From the NCBI GenBank assembly GCA_900552945.1, contig USBI01000002.1, forward strand, positions 14,769-78,768: a stretch of DNA of 64,000 nt. Direction: 5' to 3'. This stretch comes from an uncultured Oscillospiraceae bacterium (GTDB taxonomy: Bacteria > Bacillota > Clostridia > Oscillospirales > Ruminococcaceae). The translations under genes and the position numbers were made by a program. Under the pieces are notes generated by a model. The model saw only the letters and a list, made by a program, of their open reading frames with translations. It made no database searches and had not been told where the DNA came from. Positions 42,680 to 51,400 of this stretch are shown here, piece by piece (the stretch's first letter is position 1; each line of letters starts with the position of its first letter).

Positions 42680-44587
42680 TCATCGTCCACCTGCCTTCCC
42701 GAAGAGTGCAGATTTGTATTCGGGGGCGATGACCTGTAAAAGATACCGTTCATTGCCGCAGCGGTAGAGGCAGGTGCCGCGTTCCGGGTATTTGATAAGC
42801 TCATATTCGCTCGGCTCAAGCTGCAGGGTGTCAATAAAGGCTTTGGCGTCGATGGAGCCGGGATTAAACAGGAACTGATGCGTCGGGATGGCAAACAGCG
42901 GCTTTGTCAGCTCGCATACCTCCGGCACAAGGAAATCGTTGATGTTTTGGCTGGCGATCAGGATGGCGGAGTCCTTTTTACGCACACGCTTCATGGCGTT
43001 TCGGATATATTCGATTGCCGTTTGGTTGGTCAGATATAAATACAGCTCGTCGATGGCAGCCGCCGTGTTGCCTTTGCCGAGGAGTTGGTTGCTCATGTGG
43101 GAAAGGATATTGAACAGCATGGCGTCCTTGAGCCTGCGGTTCGTATCCATCAGCCCCTTTACGCCGAAGCAGAGGAATCTGTCATCCGTGATGTTGCTGT
43201 GTCCGTTGAAGTATTTGCTTTCCGTTCCCACACACATGGAGTGGATGCCGAGGCAGACCTCCTGCAAGGTTTCCTCGGTGTAGAGGTATTTCCGCTTGCT
43301 GTCGTATGTCATGAATTCTTCTTCGCACAGCTTGTATAGATCCTCCATGATGGGATAGTCGGTCGGCTTCATCCGGCTGTAATCTGTGGAGTCGGTGATG
43401 CCGAAACGGGCGTACAGCTTGGCAAGCAGAATTTCAATCGTATCAATCTGCACATCGGTAAAATCCTTATAGGCTCTGAAAAAGTCCTTGAGATAGGCGA
43501 TGTGTTGACTGAGACGGGTAACTCGGCGGAACGCTTCCGGTACATACCCTTCTTCGGCGCGGGCATCTGCATTCGAATTTTTGCTGTCCGTAGTGCGCGA
43601 ATTGGGTGCAGCAGAGAGCCTCTGTGGCGGCTCAGCCTGTCCGTCGCTCCACGCCTTCGGCTCTAATGGGTTTACAATATACTCGCCGGACATAAAATCG
43701 ATATAACAGCCGCCGAGCGCTTCGGTCAGATCCTCGTACTCCGCCTCCGCGTCCAGCACAATGACTGATTTGCCGGATTCCCGAAGATTGGTCAGGATGA
43801 GCTTCATCAGATAGCTTTTTCCCTGACCGGAGTTTCCGAGTATCAGGATATTGCTGGTGGTTTTGTCCTCGCTGCGGCGGTCGAAGTCCACGAGAATGTT
43901 CGTGCCATACTTATCACGTCCGATATACAATCCCTGCGGATCGGTCTTGCCTGAAAAGTTGAACGGATACAGGTTTGCCACGGAGCTTGCGGGCAGGACG
44001 CGCTCATACTGCGCCCCAAACTGATTTGCGCCCACGGGCAGAACAGACAAAAATCCTTCTTTCTGCCGTAAGGTCAGCCTGTCCACCGAAATCTTGGAGC
44101 GGGTCAGCTCCATGGCGATCTCGCTCTGCAATTCTTTCAGCGCGTCCATGTTTTTCGCTTTCAGTTCAATGAACACGGAGCAGTGCAGCAACGGTTCCTT
44201 GTTCTTGCGGAGATTGGCGAGCAGCTCGACCACATCCTGCAGGTTGCCCTCCGCTTCAATCGTTTCGTTCACATCATTGCCGCCCGACATCAGCTTGTTC
44301 TTGCGGGTGGCGTTCTGAATGATTTTCCGCTGCTCGCCGGCCTCCACCAGCCTGTGGTAAATGCGGAGCGTCACGCCGCTTCGGTCGGCAAGCTGTGAGA
44401 GGATCGCCTGTTCTTCGGTAGAGGGCGGATACTCCCGGATTGCCCATACACAGCGATAGCTGTCCCCGACGACATAATGGTCGGACAAAAACTTCACTGT
44501 TCCGGGGAGAATGCAGTCGAAGAAATCCTTTGTACGGATAACTTCCATTTCCGCAGGTGTCAGCACCTTTGGTTTTCTTTTGAACAT
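42680..44587 (-). CDS. VirB4-like conjugation ATPase
   Basis: A 635-residue AAA+ ATPase of the VirB4/TraC type that energises the mating channel. Walker A ILILGNSGQGKSYLMK (about 247-262), Walker B AAAIDELYLYL and the RASQNIND-like SQNINDFL motif are present. An Asn/Ser-rich insert around 320-350 (AAPNSRTTDSKNSNADARAEE) interrupts the ATPase core and looks like a flexible loop. ATG at 44587 after AGGAGGTAATTC. It follows the sortase gene. Cytoplasmic-face membrane protein by family. Confidence 0.9.
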   Translation of the reverse strand: MFKRKPKVLTPAEMEVIRTKDFFDCILPGTVKFLSDHYVVGDSYRCVWAIREYPPSTEEQAILSQLADRSGVTLRIYHRLVEAGEQRKIIQNATRKNKLMSGGNDVNETIEAEGNLQDVVELLANLRKNKEPLLHCSVFIELKAKNMDALKELQSEIAMELTRSKISVDRLTLRQKEGFLSVLPVGANQFGAQYERVLPASSVANLYPFNFSGKTDPQGLYIGRDKYGTNILVDFDRRSEDKTTSNILILGNSGQGKSYLMKLILTNLRESGKSVIVLDAEAEYEDLTEALGGCYIDFMSGEYIVNPLEPKAWSDGQAEPPQRLSAAPNSRTTDSKNSNADARAEEGYVPEAFRRVTRLSQHIAYLKDFFRAYKDFTDVQIDTIEILLAKLYARFGITDSTDYSRMKPTDYPIMEDLYKLCEEEFMTYDSKRKYLYTEETLQEVCLGIHSMCVGTESKYFNGHSNITDDRFLCFGVKGLMDTNRRLKDAMLFNILSHMSNQLLGKGNTAAAIDELYLYLTNQTAIEYIRNAMKRVRKKDSAILIASQNINDFLVPEVCELTKPLFAIPTHQFLFNPGSIDAKAFIDTLQLEPSEYELIKYPERGTCLYRCGNERYLLQVIAPEYKSALFGKAGGR

Positions 44588-44608
44588 GAATTACCTCCTG
44601 ACTGCCGC

Positions 44609-44657
44609 TTTGCAGACAGAAGGGGTATGAAAAATCAGCCGCCTCGCTGTCTGCAAA
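44609..44657. repeat. Perfect 11-bp inverted repeat upstream of virB4
   Basis: TTTGCAGACAG and CTGTCTGCAAA are separated by 27 bp, in the gap between sortase and virB4. The hairpin ends about 10 bp ahead of the virB4 ribosome binding site, so it may tune VirB4 expression. Confidence 0.5.
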
Positions 44658-44678
44658 ACGACTGATAGATTGATGTTT

Positions 44679-45398
44679 TTAATTGTCCTGCACCGCAATG
44701 ACCAGCAGCCTGCCGTTTTTGCCGGAGCCGTAACAGGTGGAAAGGGCAAGAAAGTCTCCGTCCCCAAACAGATTTGCTCCGGCGTCCCGATACCATTCGT
44801 CCGAGGTATCGGTCGCTTTGACTTTGGAAACGGTATAGCGGCGCAGGCCGTTTGCGGTTTGCAGCTCAACGGTCGGATGGCTTTCGAGGAAGGCTGCGTC
44901 CAGATACTTCTTCAGGTCGGAGAACATGGTTCCGTTTTTCATGTTGTGCCCGTAAATGAGCAAGTTCCCGCCGCTCGGATCGCAGCGGAAGTCCAAAAAC
45001 GGAACGCCGCTTTGACTGTATTCGCCGTAAAAGTTGCGGCGCAGATATTTCTGCGGAACATCCGGCGTGTGCATGACGGGATAATTGATCGCCGTATCGG
45101 GAATACAAAGCCAGCCGATGCATTCGCTGTTTTCCGCGAACAGCCCCGACAGATCCCGCAGAGTTTCCTCCGGCTCCGCGGTTTCGCTTGTTTCGGATTC
45201 TCCCTGTGTTTCCGGTTCCGTCTCTGCGTCGCTTTCCGGCGCCACCATTTCGGCAAGCTCCCTGAAATCCTCTTTTTCTTTCTGCTGTGTGTGAAGCTCC
45301 CGATAAATCATCACGCCGGATACAGCGAGAAGAGCCGACAGCAGCACAGCAATCACCGCCGCGCTAATCTTCCGTTTCGCCGTCATCGTCGGTTTCAT
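44679..45398 (-). CDS. srtB: Class B sortase
   Basis: A 239-residue transpeptidase. N-terminal TM (about 11-32), a Glu/Thr-rich linker (about 45-82), then the sortase barrel with His151 in YGHNM, Cys222 in LSTCYGS and Arg230 in NGRLLV; the triad is complete. It anchors proteins to the cell wall. The ICE encodes a matching substrate, the VPQTG-ended adhesin at 48.4-53.4 kb. ATG at 45398 after GGAGAACAATTCT; it overlaps the upstream conjugation gene. Confidence 0.88.
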   Translation of the reverse strand: MKPTMTAKRKISAAVIAVLLSALLAVSGVMIYRELHTQQKEKEDFRELAEMVAPESDAETEPETQGESETSETAEPEETLRDLSGLFAENSECIGWLCIPDTAINYPVMHTPDVPQKYLRRNFYGEYSQSGVPFLDFRCDPSGGNLLIYGHNMKNGTMFSDLKKYLDAAFLESHPTVELQTANGLRRYTVSKVKATDTSDEWYRDAGANLFGDGDFLALSTCYGSGKNGRLLVIAVQDN

Positions 45399-45966
45399 AG
45401 AATTGTTCTCCGTCCGCGTCCGGCATCTGATCGCCGTTCATGCTGGCCTCGAAATAAATGGCGAGGAAGCGTTTTATGTCCGCTTTTTTCATCCGCCGCA
45501 CCTCAAAGCCCTGTTCGGATATGATTTTCTCGGTGCGGTTGGCGGTTTGGAAGATCTGCTCGCTTTTCTGCCCTTTACAGCGCATGATAAACAAAAACTG
45601 CCTTGCGGTCGCCATCTCGGTCTGCATATGGTCGAGCATTTCCACATCCTTTTTCAGAACCTTCCGTACCTTCGGATTCTGTTCCTCGGAGAGCCGCATC
45701 TGCAGATAGCTTTTATTGTCATCGAAACACTCGCAGGAGTCCGTGCAGGTGATTTCCACATTGGGAATGGCGGACAGCACCATCATCAGGTGGCGGATTT
45801 TGATTTCGATGTTGGTATGGGACAGCACCGAGATGTTGGTTGGGGAAACAAGGTAAAAGAGCAGTTCGCCCTTCGCCGTTTCGAGGCCGTATTTTGTAAA
45901 GGTCTTGATGCCGATCAGCTCCTGCGTGGAGCGTCCTTTTTTTCTTTTCTGCTCGGATTGCTTCAA
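45364..45966 (-). CDS. Conjugation-module protein of unknown function
   Basis: A 200-residue protein between the PrgI-like and sortase genes. TELIGIKTFTKYGLETAKGE-like N-terminus, a middle with LSHTNIEIKIRHLMMVLSAIPNVEI and CTDSCECFDD, and a long charged helical part. No TM segment. The likely start is TTG at 45966, eight bases after GGAGG; an upstream TTG at 45981 overlaps the ribosome binding site. It sits where some elements encode the N-terminal portion or a partner of VirB4. I cannot assign a function. Confidence 0.6.
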   Translation of the reverse strand: MKQSEQKRKKGRSTQELIGIKTFTKYGLETAKGELLFYLVSPTNISVLSHTNIEIKIRHLMMVLSAIPNVEITCTDSCECFDDNKSYLQMRLSEEQNPKVRKVLKKDVEMLDHMQTEMATARQFLFIMRCKGQKSEQIFQTANRTEKIISEQGFEVRRMKKADIKRFLAIYFEASMNGDQMPDADGEQFYETDDDGETED

Positions 45967-46056
45967 AAATCTTACCTCCAATCTTTCACATGATTCTCAT
46001 CGCAGGCACGAAAGCCAACAATTCGATTGCGTTTCGTGTGCGAAATGCGTGCAGGC

Positions 46057-46323
46057 TCAGCCTGCCCTCCATTCGTAATATTGCTGGGTGCTGATGAAAT
46101 ACCGCACCGCGTATTTGATAAAATCCAGCACGGTGGTGTCGTCCATCCGTATGGTTAAAAAACCGAAGCCCAAGGTTGCGGCGGCGGGAATGAACCAGCC
46201 GAGCTGCACCAACGCCACCACCGAAAGAAGCGCGGCTATGCACAGAATCGAAAAATCTCGCAGTCCCCACAGCCACAGGTTTGCCGTGGCTTTCAGGTTC
46301 TGCGGATACAGATAGCTTGTCAT
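46057..46323 (-). CDS. PrgI/VirB3-like membrane protein
   Basis: An 88-residue protein with two adjacent TM helices (about 22-60) and the ending YAVRYFISTQQYYEWRAG, the layout of the PrgI-type (VirB3-like) subunit of Gram-positive mating channels. ATG at 46323 after GGAGGGATACT. It lies upstream of the VirB4 gene, the usual order. Confidence 0.7.
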   Translation of the reverse strand: MTSYLYPQNLKATANLWLWGLRDFSILCIAALLSVVALVQLGWFIPAAATLGFGFLTIRMDDTTVLDFIKYAVRYFISTQQYYEWRAG

Positions 46324-46742
46324 AGTATCCCTCCCATCGTCACACCTTCATCGTTTGCCGTTTGTTCACCGCGCAGGTCATTCGTTTCATATAATTCTTC
46401 ACAGAATTCCTGCGGCGTCTGCCCGTATTCCTTTTGGATTTTCTCCGCGATCATGTCTTTGATAAGCTGCGATTCAGCCTCAGTTGGCTTGTAATCAAAG
46501 TATTCCGATCCGTCGTCCCTGCTGATTTCACATTCCAGCCGGAGCGTATCGGCAAAAGGATTGTATTTGGCGTATAAATTCAGCCAAGTGTCGTCCTCAT
46601 CATTGATGTGAAGTCTGAACTTTTTATCTACATCGAACCATGTTTCGAGATAGGCGGTAATTTCCTGCCCGATATCGCAGTCAACTTCCATATCCCGGTT
46701 TACGACGATATCCGAGCGCTCCAATTCCAGATTTTCTTTCAT
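46320..46742 (-). CDS. Unknown acidic protein in the conjugation operon
   Basis: A 140-residue acidic protein: ERSDIVVNRDMEVDCDIGQEI, a middle TWLNLYAKYNPFADTLRLECEI and a helical C-terminus. No TM or enzyme motif. ATG at 46742 after AGGAGGCCACAAC. Its stop overlaps the PrgI-like start. Family not recognised with certainty. Confidence 0.6.
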   Translation of the reverse strand: MKENLELERSDIVVNRDMEVDCDIGQEITAYLETWFDVDKKFRLHINDEDDTWLNLYAKYNPFADTLRLECEISRDDGSEYFDYKPTEAESQLIKDMIAEKIQKEYGQTPQEFCEELYETNDLRGEQTANDEGVTMGGIL

Positions 46743-46755
46743 GTTGTGGCCTCCT

Positions 46756-47688
46756 TTATTTCGCTGCTCTCGCCACGGAGCGGGTCAAGTTGACAGCCGT
46801 GGTGGTCGCATGGACAACGCTCATCATGTTCACTCTGACCGAAGAGTCAAGGCCAAACTGTTGGGCGATCCGGGGTACTTCATTCGCAGCCAGCATAATG
46901 CCGAGTCCAAGCAGTATATTGCCGGGGAAGGTGAGAAGCCCCAAGAACAGAAGCGTTGTCTGCATAAACGCCGTCAGGCAGATCGCCGCCACCTGCTTCA
47001 TCCACTGATTAAAGCCATCCGTATAGCCTCTCGGTACGCTGAACATATACAGTGCGCCTACCGCCATCTGCACGAGCAAAATGCCGCCGCGCTTGATGTT
47101 TTGGAAAAAGATTTTGATCACGCAGTAGGCAAAGGCGATCAAGGCGAGAATGTTGAACAGGTTCATTGAGATGTTGTTTGACACCGCGAAACTGCCCACC
47201 AGCACCGAGGTGCTTTCTCCCGCCAGATCAATGGACTGATGCCCGGCAAATATGGCCGACAGATCGTGGGAAAAGGTGTTCTGCAGGCTGATACAGAATT
47301 TATACAGCTCCACCGGTACAATGCCGATGAGCGAACAGGCGAAGAAGCCTTTCAGGACATTGAGCGCCGTGGTCTTAATGGTCGCCCTGCCGTTTTGGTA
47401 TTCGATGGCCGTGTCAAACACGGCGACCGCCACGCCCGCAATAAAGAGCGTCCAGCCGAACAGCGTGAACAGCTTGATTGTCGCCTGCACCCAATCGAGA
47501 TCGAAGATATCCGCGCCCATATTTCCCATCATGGTGAAAAAGTCCGCCACCGCGCCGTAAATGGTTTCGTAAAACCATTTCAGCATCGTGTCCCATATTA
47601 CATTGGAGATTTGTTCTCCGAGAAAATCGAACACACCGCCGATGGCGTCCCCGATCCCCGAAAAAATATCTCCTAACCAATCAAAGAT
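46756..47688 (-). CDS. VirB6/TrbL-like channel protein (possible ATC start)
   Basis: A polytopic protein with six or more TM helices (for example LFTLFGWTLFIAGVAVAVFDT and NLFNILALIAFAYCVIKIFF), matching VirB6/TrbL-type subunits of the inner-membrane channel. The open frame extends upstream of a GTG at 47634 through IFDWLGDIFSGIGDAIGGVFDFLG, the typical N-terminus of these proteins. The first codon after a perfect GGAGGTG is ATC at 47686-47688, not ATG. From 47688 the protein has 310 residues; a cautious start is GTG 47634 (292 residues). Confidence 0.82.
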   Translation of the reverse strand: MFDWLGDIFSGIGDAIGGVFDFLGEQISNVIWDTMLKWFYETIYGAVADFFTMMGNMGADIFDLDWVQATIKLFTLFGWTLFIAGVAVAVFDTAIEYQNGRATIKTTALNVLKGFFACSLIGIVPVELYKFCISLQNTFSHDLSAIFAGHQSIDLAGESTSVLVGSFAVSNNISMNLFNILALIAFAYCVIKIFFQNIKRGGILLVQMAVGALYMFSVPRGYTDGFNQWMKQVAAICLTAFMQTTLLFLGLLTFPGNILLGLGIMLAANEVPRIAQQFGLDSSVRVNMMSVVHATTTAVNLTRSVARAAK

Positions 47689-47713
47689 AGGTCATCACCT
47701 CCAAAATAAAGTA

Positions 47714-47741
47714 AGGGGTGAGCGGTGATTTGCCCACCCCT
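47714..47741 (-). terminator. Hairpin between VirB2-like and VirB6-like genes
   Basis: AGGGGTG and CACCCCT pair with a 14-nt loop; the minus strand continues TTACTTTATTTT. It may be a partial terminator that sets the ratio of pilin-like to channel protein. Confidence 0.45.
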
Positions 47742-47746
47742 CTGTG

Positions 47747-48079
47747 TTACAGAATCGACCAGATATACAGCGGAGCCGTCAGCGTAAAAATCAGGCAGGC
47801 GAACAGAATCGCCGGCGCCGTAAACTCAAACTGACCGTGTTTCCTGTAATCGAAATACGCCGTTCCCAGCTTTACAAAAAAGAGGATGGCGAGGATCATG
47901 TCGATTACCGGGAACACCACATTGTTGACAACAGTCTCAATCTGTGCTTTTGCCGTGTTCCATGTGTTTTCGATTGCACCGGCCACATCGCCCGCAGCAA
48001 AGGCAGGCACGGCGGAAACGGTAAACATAACCGCAACCATTACGGCACAGAGCAGAATTCTCATTGTTTTCTTGTTCAT
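47747..48079 (-). CDS. VirB2/Maff2-like small exported membrane protein
   Basis: A 110-residue protein. A signal peptide (MNKKTMRILLCAVMVAVMFTVSAVPAFAA) is followed by two hydrophobic helices around VVFPVIDMILAILFFVKLGTAYF and a C-terminal TM. This is the layout of VirB2-type pilin-like or Maff2/DUF3852 proteins. ATG at 48079 after GGAGGAAATTGCTT; ATGA overlap with the preceding gene. It directly precedes virB6 as in Tn1549-like elements. Confidence 0.72.
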   Translation of the reverse strand: MNKKTMRILLCAVMVAVMFTVSAVPAFAAGDVAGAIENTWNTAKAQIETVVNNVVFPVIDMILAILFFVKLGTAYFDYRKHGQFEFTAPAILFACLIFTLTAPLYIWSIL

Positions 48080-48417
48080 AAGCAATTTCCTCCAATCATT
48101 TTGTCGATTTCCTGATCCCGGATTTTTCGGGTCTTTACATTCAGATTTTTGCAGAACTGAATCTCCGCCGCCATGCCTTTGGTTATCTCATCTCCGAAGA
48201 TCCACATTTCATCGCAGAACCACAGCAGGGAAAGTCCTGCGGCTATCCCGATTTCACGCTCCCGCGGTTTGTTGTCATCGAGACACAGCGCATAGAAGTG
48301 CGGAACGACCGGAGCCGTCCCGCACATCAGCGCATATTTGGTGTATCTCTTTACTCGTTCAAGATTCTCTCTGACATTGCCGCCGAGAGGAGAGCAGATA
48401 TACACCTTTTTCATCAT
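48076..48417 (-). CDS. DUF4406/DUF7768-like Rossmann-fold protein
   Basis: A 113-residue protein: KKVYICSPLGGNVRENLERVKRYTKYAL (P-loop-like start), APVVPHFYAL and LLWFCDEMWIFGDEITKGM, which is the nucleoside-2-deoxyribosyltransferase-like fold of DUF4406/YspA families that bind nucleotides or nucleotide sugars. Coupled by ATGA to both the adhesin gene before it and the VirB2-like gene after it. Role in conjugation is unknown. Confidence 0.75.
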   Translation of the reverse strand: MMKKVYICSPLGGNVRENLERVKRYTKYALMCGTAPVVPHFYALCLDDNKPREREIGIAAGLSLLWFCDEMWIFGDEITKGMAAEIQFCKNLNVKTRKIRDQEIDKMIGGNCL

Positions 48418-51400
48418 TCGTCGTCATCCTTCTTGCGTTTGATCGCCATGATCCCGACAGAAATGAGTCCGCCGAGGGCGATGGCGCCAAGCCCGATCCA
48501 AAAGCCGAGGTTGCTGTTGTCGCCGGTCTGCGGCACGTCGGGCATAGGAGGCGTGAGCTTCACGGTCTGCCCGTCGTCCTCAATGTCCGCATGGACGGCA
48601 ATTTCAACACCTTCACGGTAGAGGGTTTCAAACACTACTACTTCGGTTGCGGTGGTCAGCCCCGTGGCGTTAAAGGTAAATTTGACGGTCACTTCGCCAT
48701 CTGCCGTTTCGGGCGTAAAGGTGACTTCCGAGCGGATTTCTTTGCCGTTTGCCGTGAACGGTTCACCGGTCGCTTTGTTCATCAAAACGCCGCTGACCGT
48801 ATATTCCTTGCCGGGGGTAAGGTTCTTGTAGTAGACGACATCCTCAATGGTGACCTCGCCCTTGGCCTCAACCTCTTTCTTTCCTTCTGCCGTTGCCTGC
48901 GTTCCGATCTCCGGCACATGGACGGTCACGGTCTGTCCCTCGTCCTCGATATCCGCATGAACGGTAAGCTCCAGACCGTCTTTGTATAGGCTCTCGAACA
49001 CCACAATGTCCGTATCCGCCTTGATATACTTTGAATCGAAGGTGAAGGTTACGACAACGCTTCCGTTTGCAGTTTCGGGGACGAATGCGACCTCCGAGCG
49101 GATTTCTTCGCCGTCAATCAGGAGCGGCTTGCCGGTGGTTTTGTCCATCAGGACGCCGGACAGGGTGTACTCCTTGCCCGGAATCAGATTTTCGTATTCA
49201 ACGACATCCTCCAGCGTAAACACTTCGGTGGCATTGACTTCTTTTTCTCCATCCACCGTGGCGGTCGTGCCGATCTCCGGCACCAACACAGTCACGGTCT
49301 GCCCCTCGTCATCGATGTCGGCGTGAACGGCAAGCTCGATGCCGTCCTTATACAGACTCTCGAACACCACAAGGTCGGTGTTCTGCGTGATGCCGCTGCC
49401 GTCGAATACGAAGGTTACCGTCACCGTGCCGGAGAAATCTTCGGGAATGAAGGTGACTTCGGACATTACAGGTTGACCGTCCACAAGGAACGGTTCGCCT
49501 GTCGCTTTGTTCATGAGAATACCTTTCACGGTATATTCCTTGCCGGGAATGAGGTGCTTGTACTCCACCATATCCTCGATGGTGATCTGCTCACCCGTAT
49601 GCGTCTGCTTTTCTTCCTCTGTCGTTGCCGTTGTGCCGATTTCGGGGATTTTATCGTTTACCACCGAGATTTCAATAACTTCGCCGTCGGTCGTCACATG
49701 GACGTGATGCGGCTCGGTGTTCGGGAGATAGCCTTCCGCCGGAGTCAGCTCCACAACAACATAACTGCCATAGGGAATATCCTCAAATTTGAAAATACCA
49801 TCCTCGCCGGTAACGGCAGTTAGGATAGCGTTGTCCTCGCTGTATTCGGTTGTGTCGGGGGCAAACAGTCCGAAGACTGCGCCTGCGATATTTTCTCCGG
49901 TTTCACGGTCGGTCTTATGGCCGAGAATGTCCCCACGAAGGATTTTGTTCTCAATCGGTTCGCCATCGTTTACAGTGATGTGAACGGTCGCCGCGTCCTG
50001 CCCGGCATAGGCAAACTCCACGGGGTACTGCGTATCGGAAAGAATATAGCGGCTGTTGGTAGCGATTTCCTTGACATACAGCTTTGCGCCGACCGGGAGA
50101 TCGGTCGTAAAGACGGCATAACTGTTTTCGTCACAGGTCACGGTTTCAATCAGTCCATCTTTCGGAATGACCGAGCCGTCTCCCGCAACGATATCTTCGG
50201 CGGCGAACAGTCCAAACTGCACCGACAGGATTTCACCGTTATTTCCGATACCGAAGGTTTCATCCTGCTCCATGATTTTGGAAAGGTCGATCTGCACCTT
50301 TTGACGCTCATTGTAAAATTCGGTCGCCATTTCGGTGATCTCGATCTCCTGACCGGCGTAGGTCAGCTCGACCGTGTGGATATCATCGTTCAGTATCATG
50401 CCGTAGGGAGCGGTGATTTCACGGATTTCATACTTGCCGAGATAGAGCGCTTTGCTTGTTGCCGTTCCGTCTGCTCCGGTGGTAACGGTGTCCACCACCG
50501 TGCCTTTGGCATAACGAAGCGTTCCGTCCGGGGTGTAGATGTCCTCGGCGGCGGTAATTTCATACACCGCGCCGGGAAGTCCCTGCACCTCATAGACGGG
50601 CTGATAAATGTCACCCGCCTGCATAACAGAAGCAAACATTTCGCCGGTCTTGGAAACCTTGATCACGCCCTTCTGAGGCATATCCTCCATGACTACCTTG
50701 ACGATGGTCACAGCGCTTTCCTCGGTGGAATTATCCTGCGTGATGTCAAAATACACAGGATCGCTGTCGAGAACATATCCGTATGGTGCGGCCACTTCCA
50801 CAAGGGAATAACCAGTTCCGTACTCCAACGGTTCTGCGGTAATCAGGAAGCCCTCGGCGGTAGTGTAGAAGGTGTCAATGGTTGTGATTTCCGGGTAGGT
50901 GAAGGTCTGCGTTACGAGAGAGCCGTCCGGACGGTAGATTTGGAATCCCGCGCCCGCATAAGGAATCGGGTTACCGGTTTCCGCATCCACCTTGACGATT
51001 TTCAGGTAGCTCTCGAAGTTGCTGTTGTTGGCAAGGTAACGATAGGCCTGTCCGTCCTTTGCGATATACACATCGAAATCAGGCAGCAGCTCGCGCCCTT
51101 CCCAGCCCTTCGTCTGATGCACAGTATAAATGCCATACGGGAGCAGCTTGGTTTCGGCAAAGCCGTTTTCGTCACAAGTCAGCGTGTCACGCTCGGTTTC
51201 CTTGGCGGCATCATAGCTGCCGGAGGCTTTCAGGAACACTTCAAAGGTTGCTCCGGTTTCCGGGGTTTCGATTTGCGTCTCGCCATCGTCCGTATGCTTG
51301 ATGATGGCGATTTTGCCCTTGATGACATCCTCCGGCGAACCGATAGCGGGCGCGGCGTTGTATTCTACTGTGTAATTCTTGGCTTCCGCTCCGATATGGT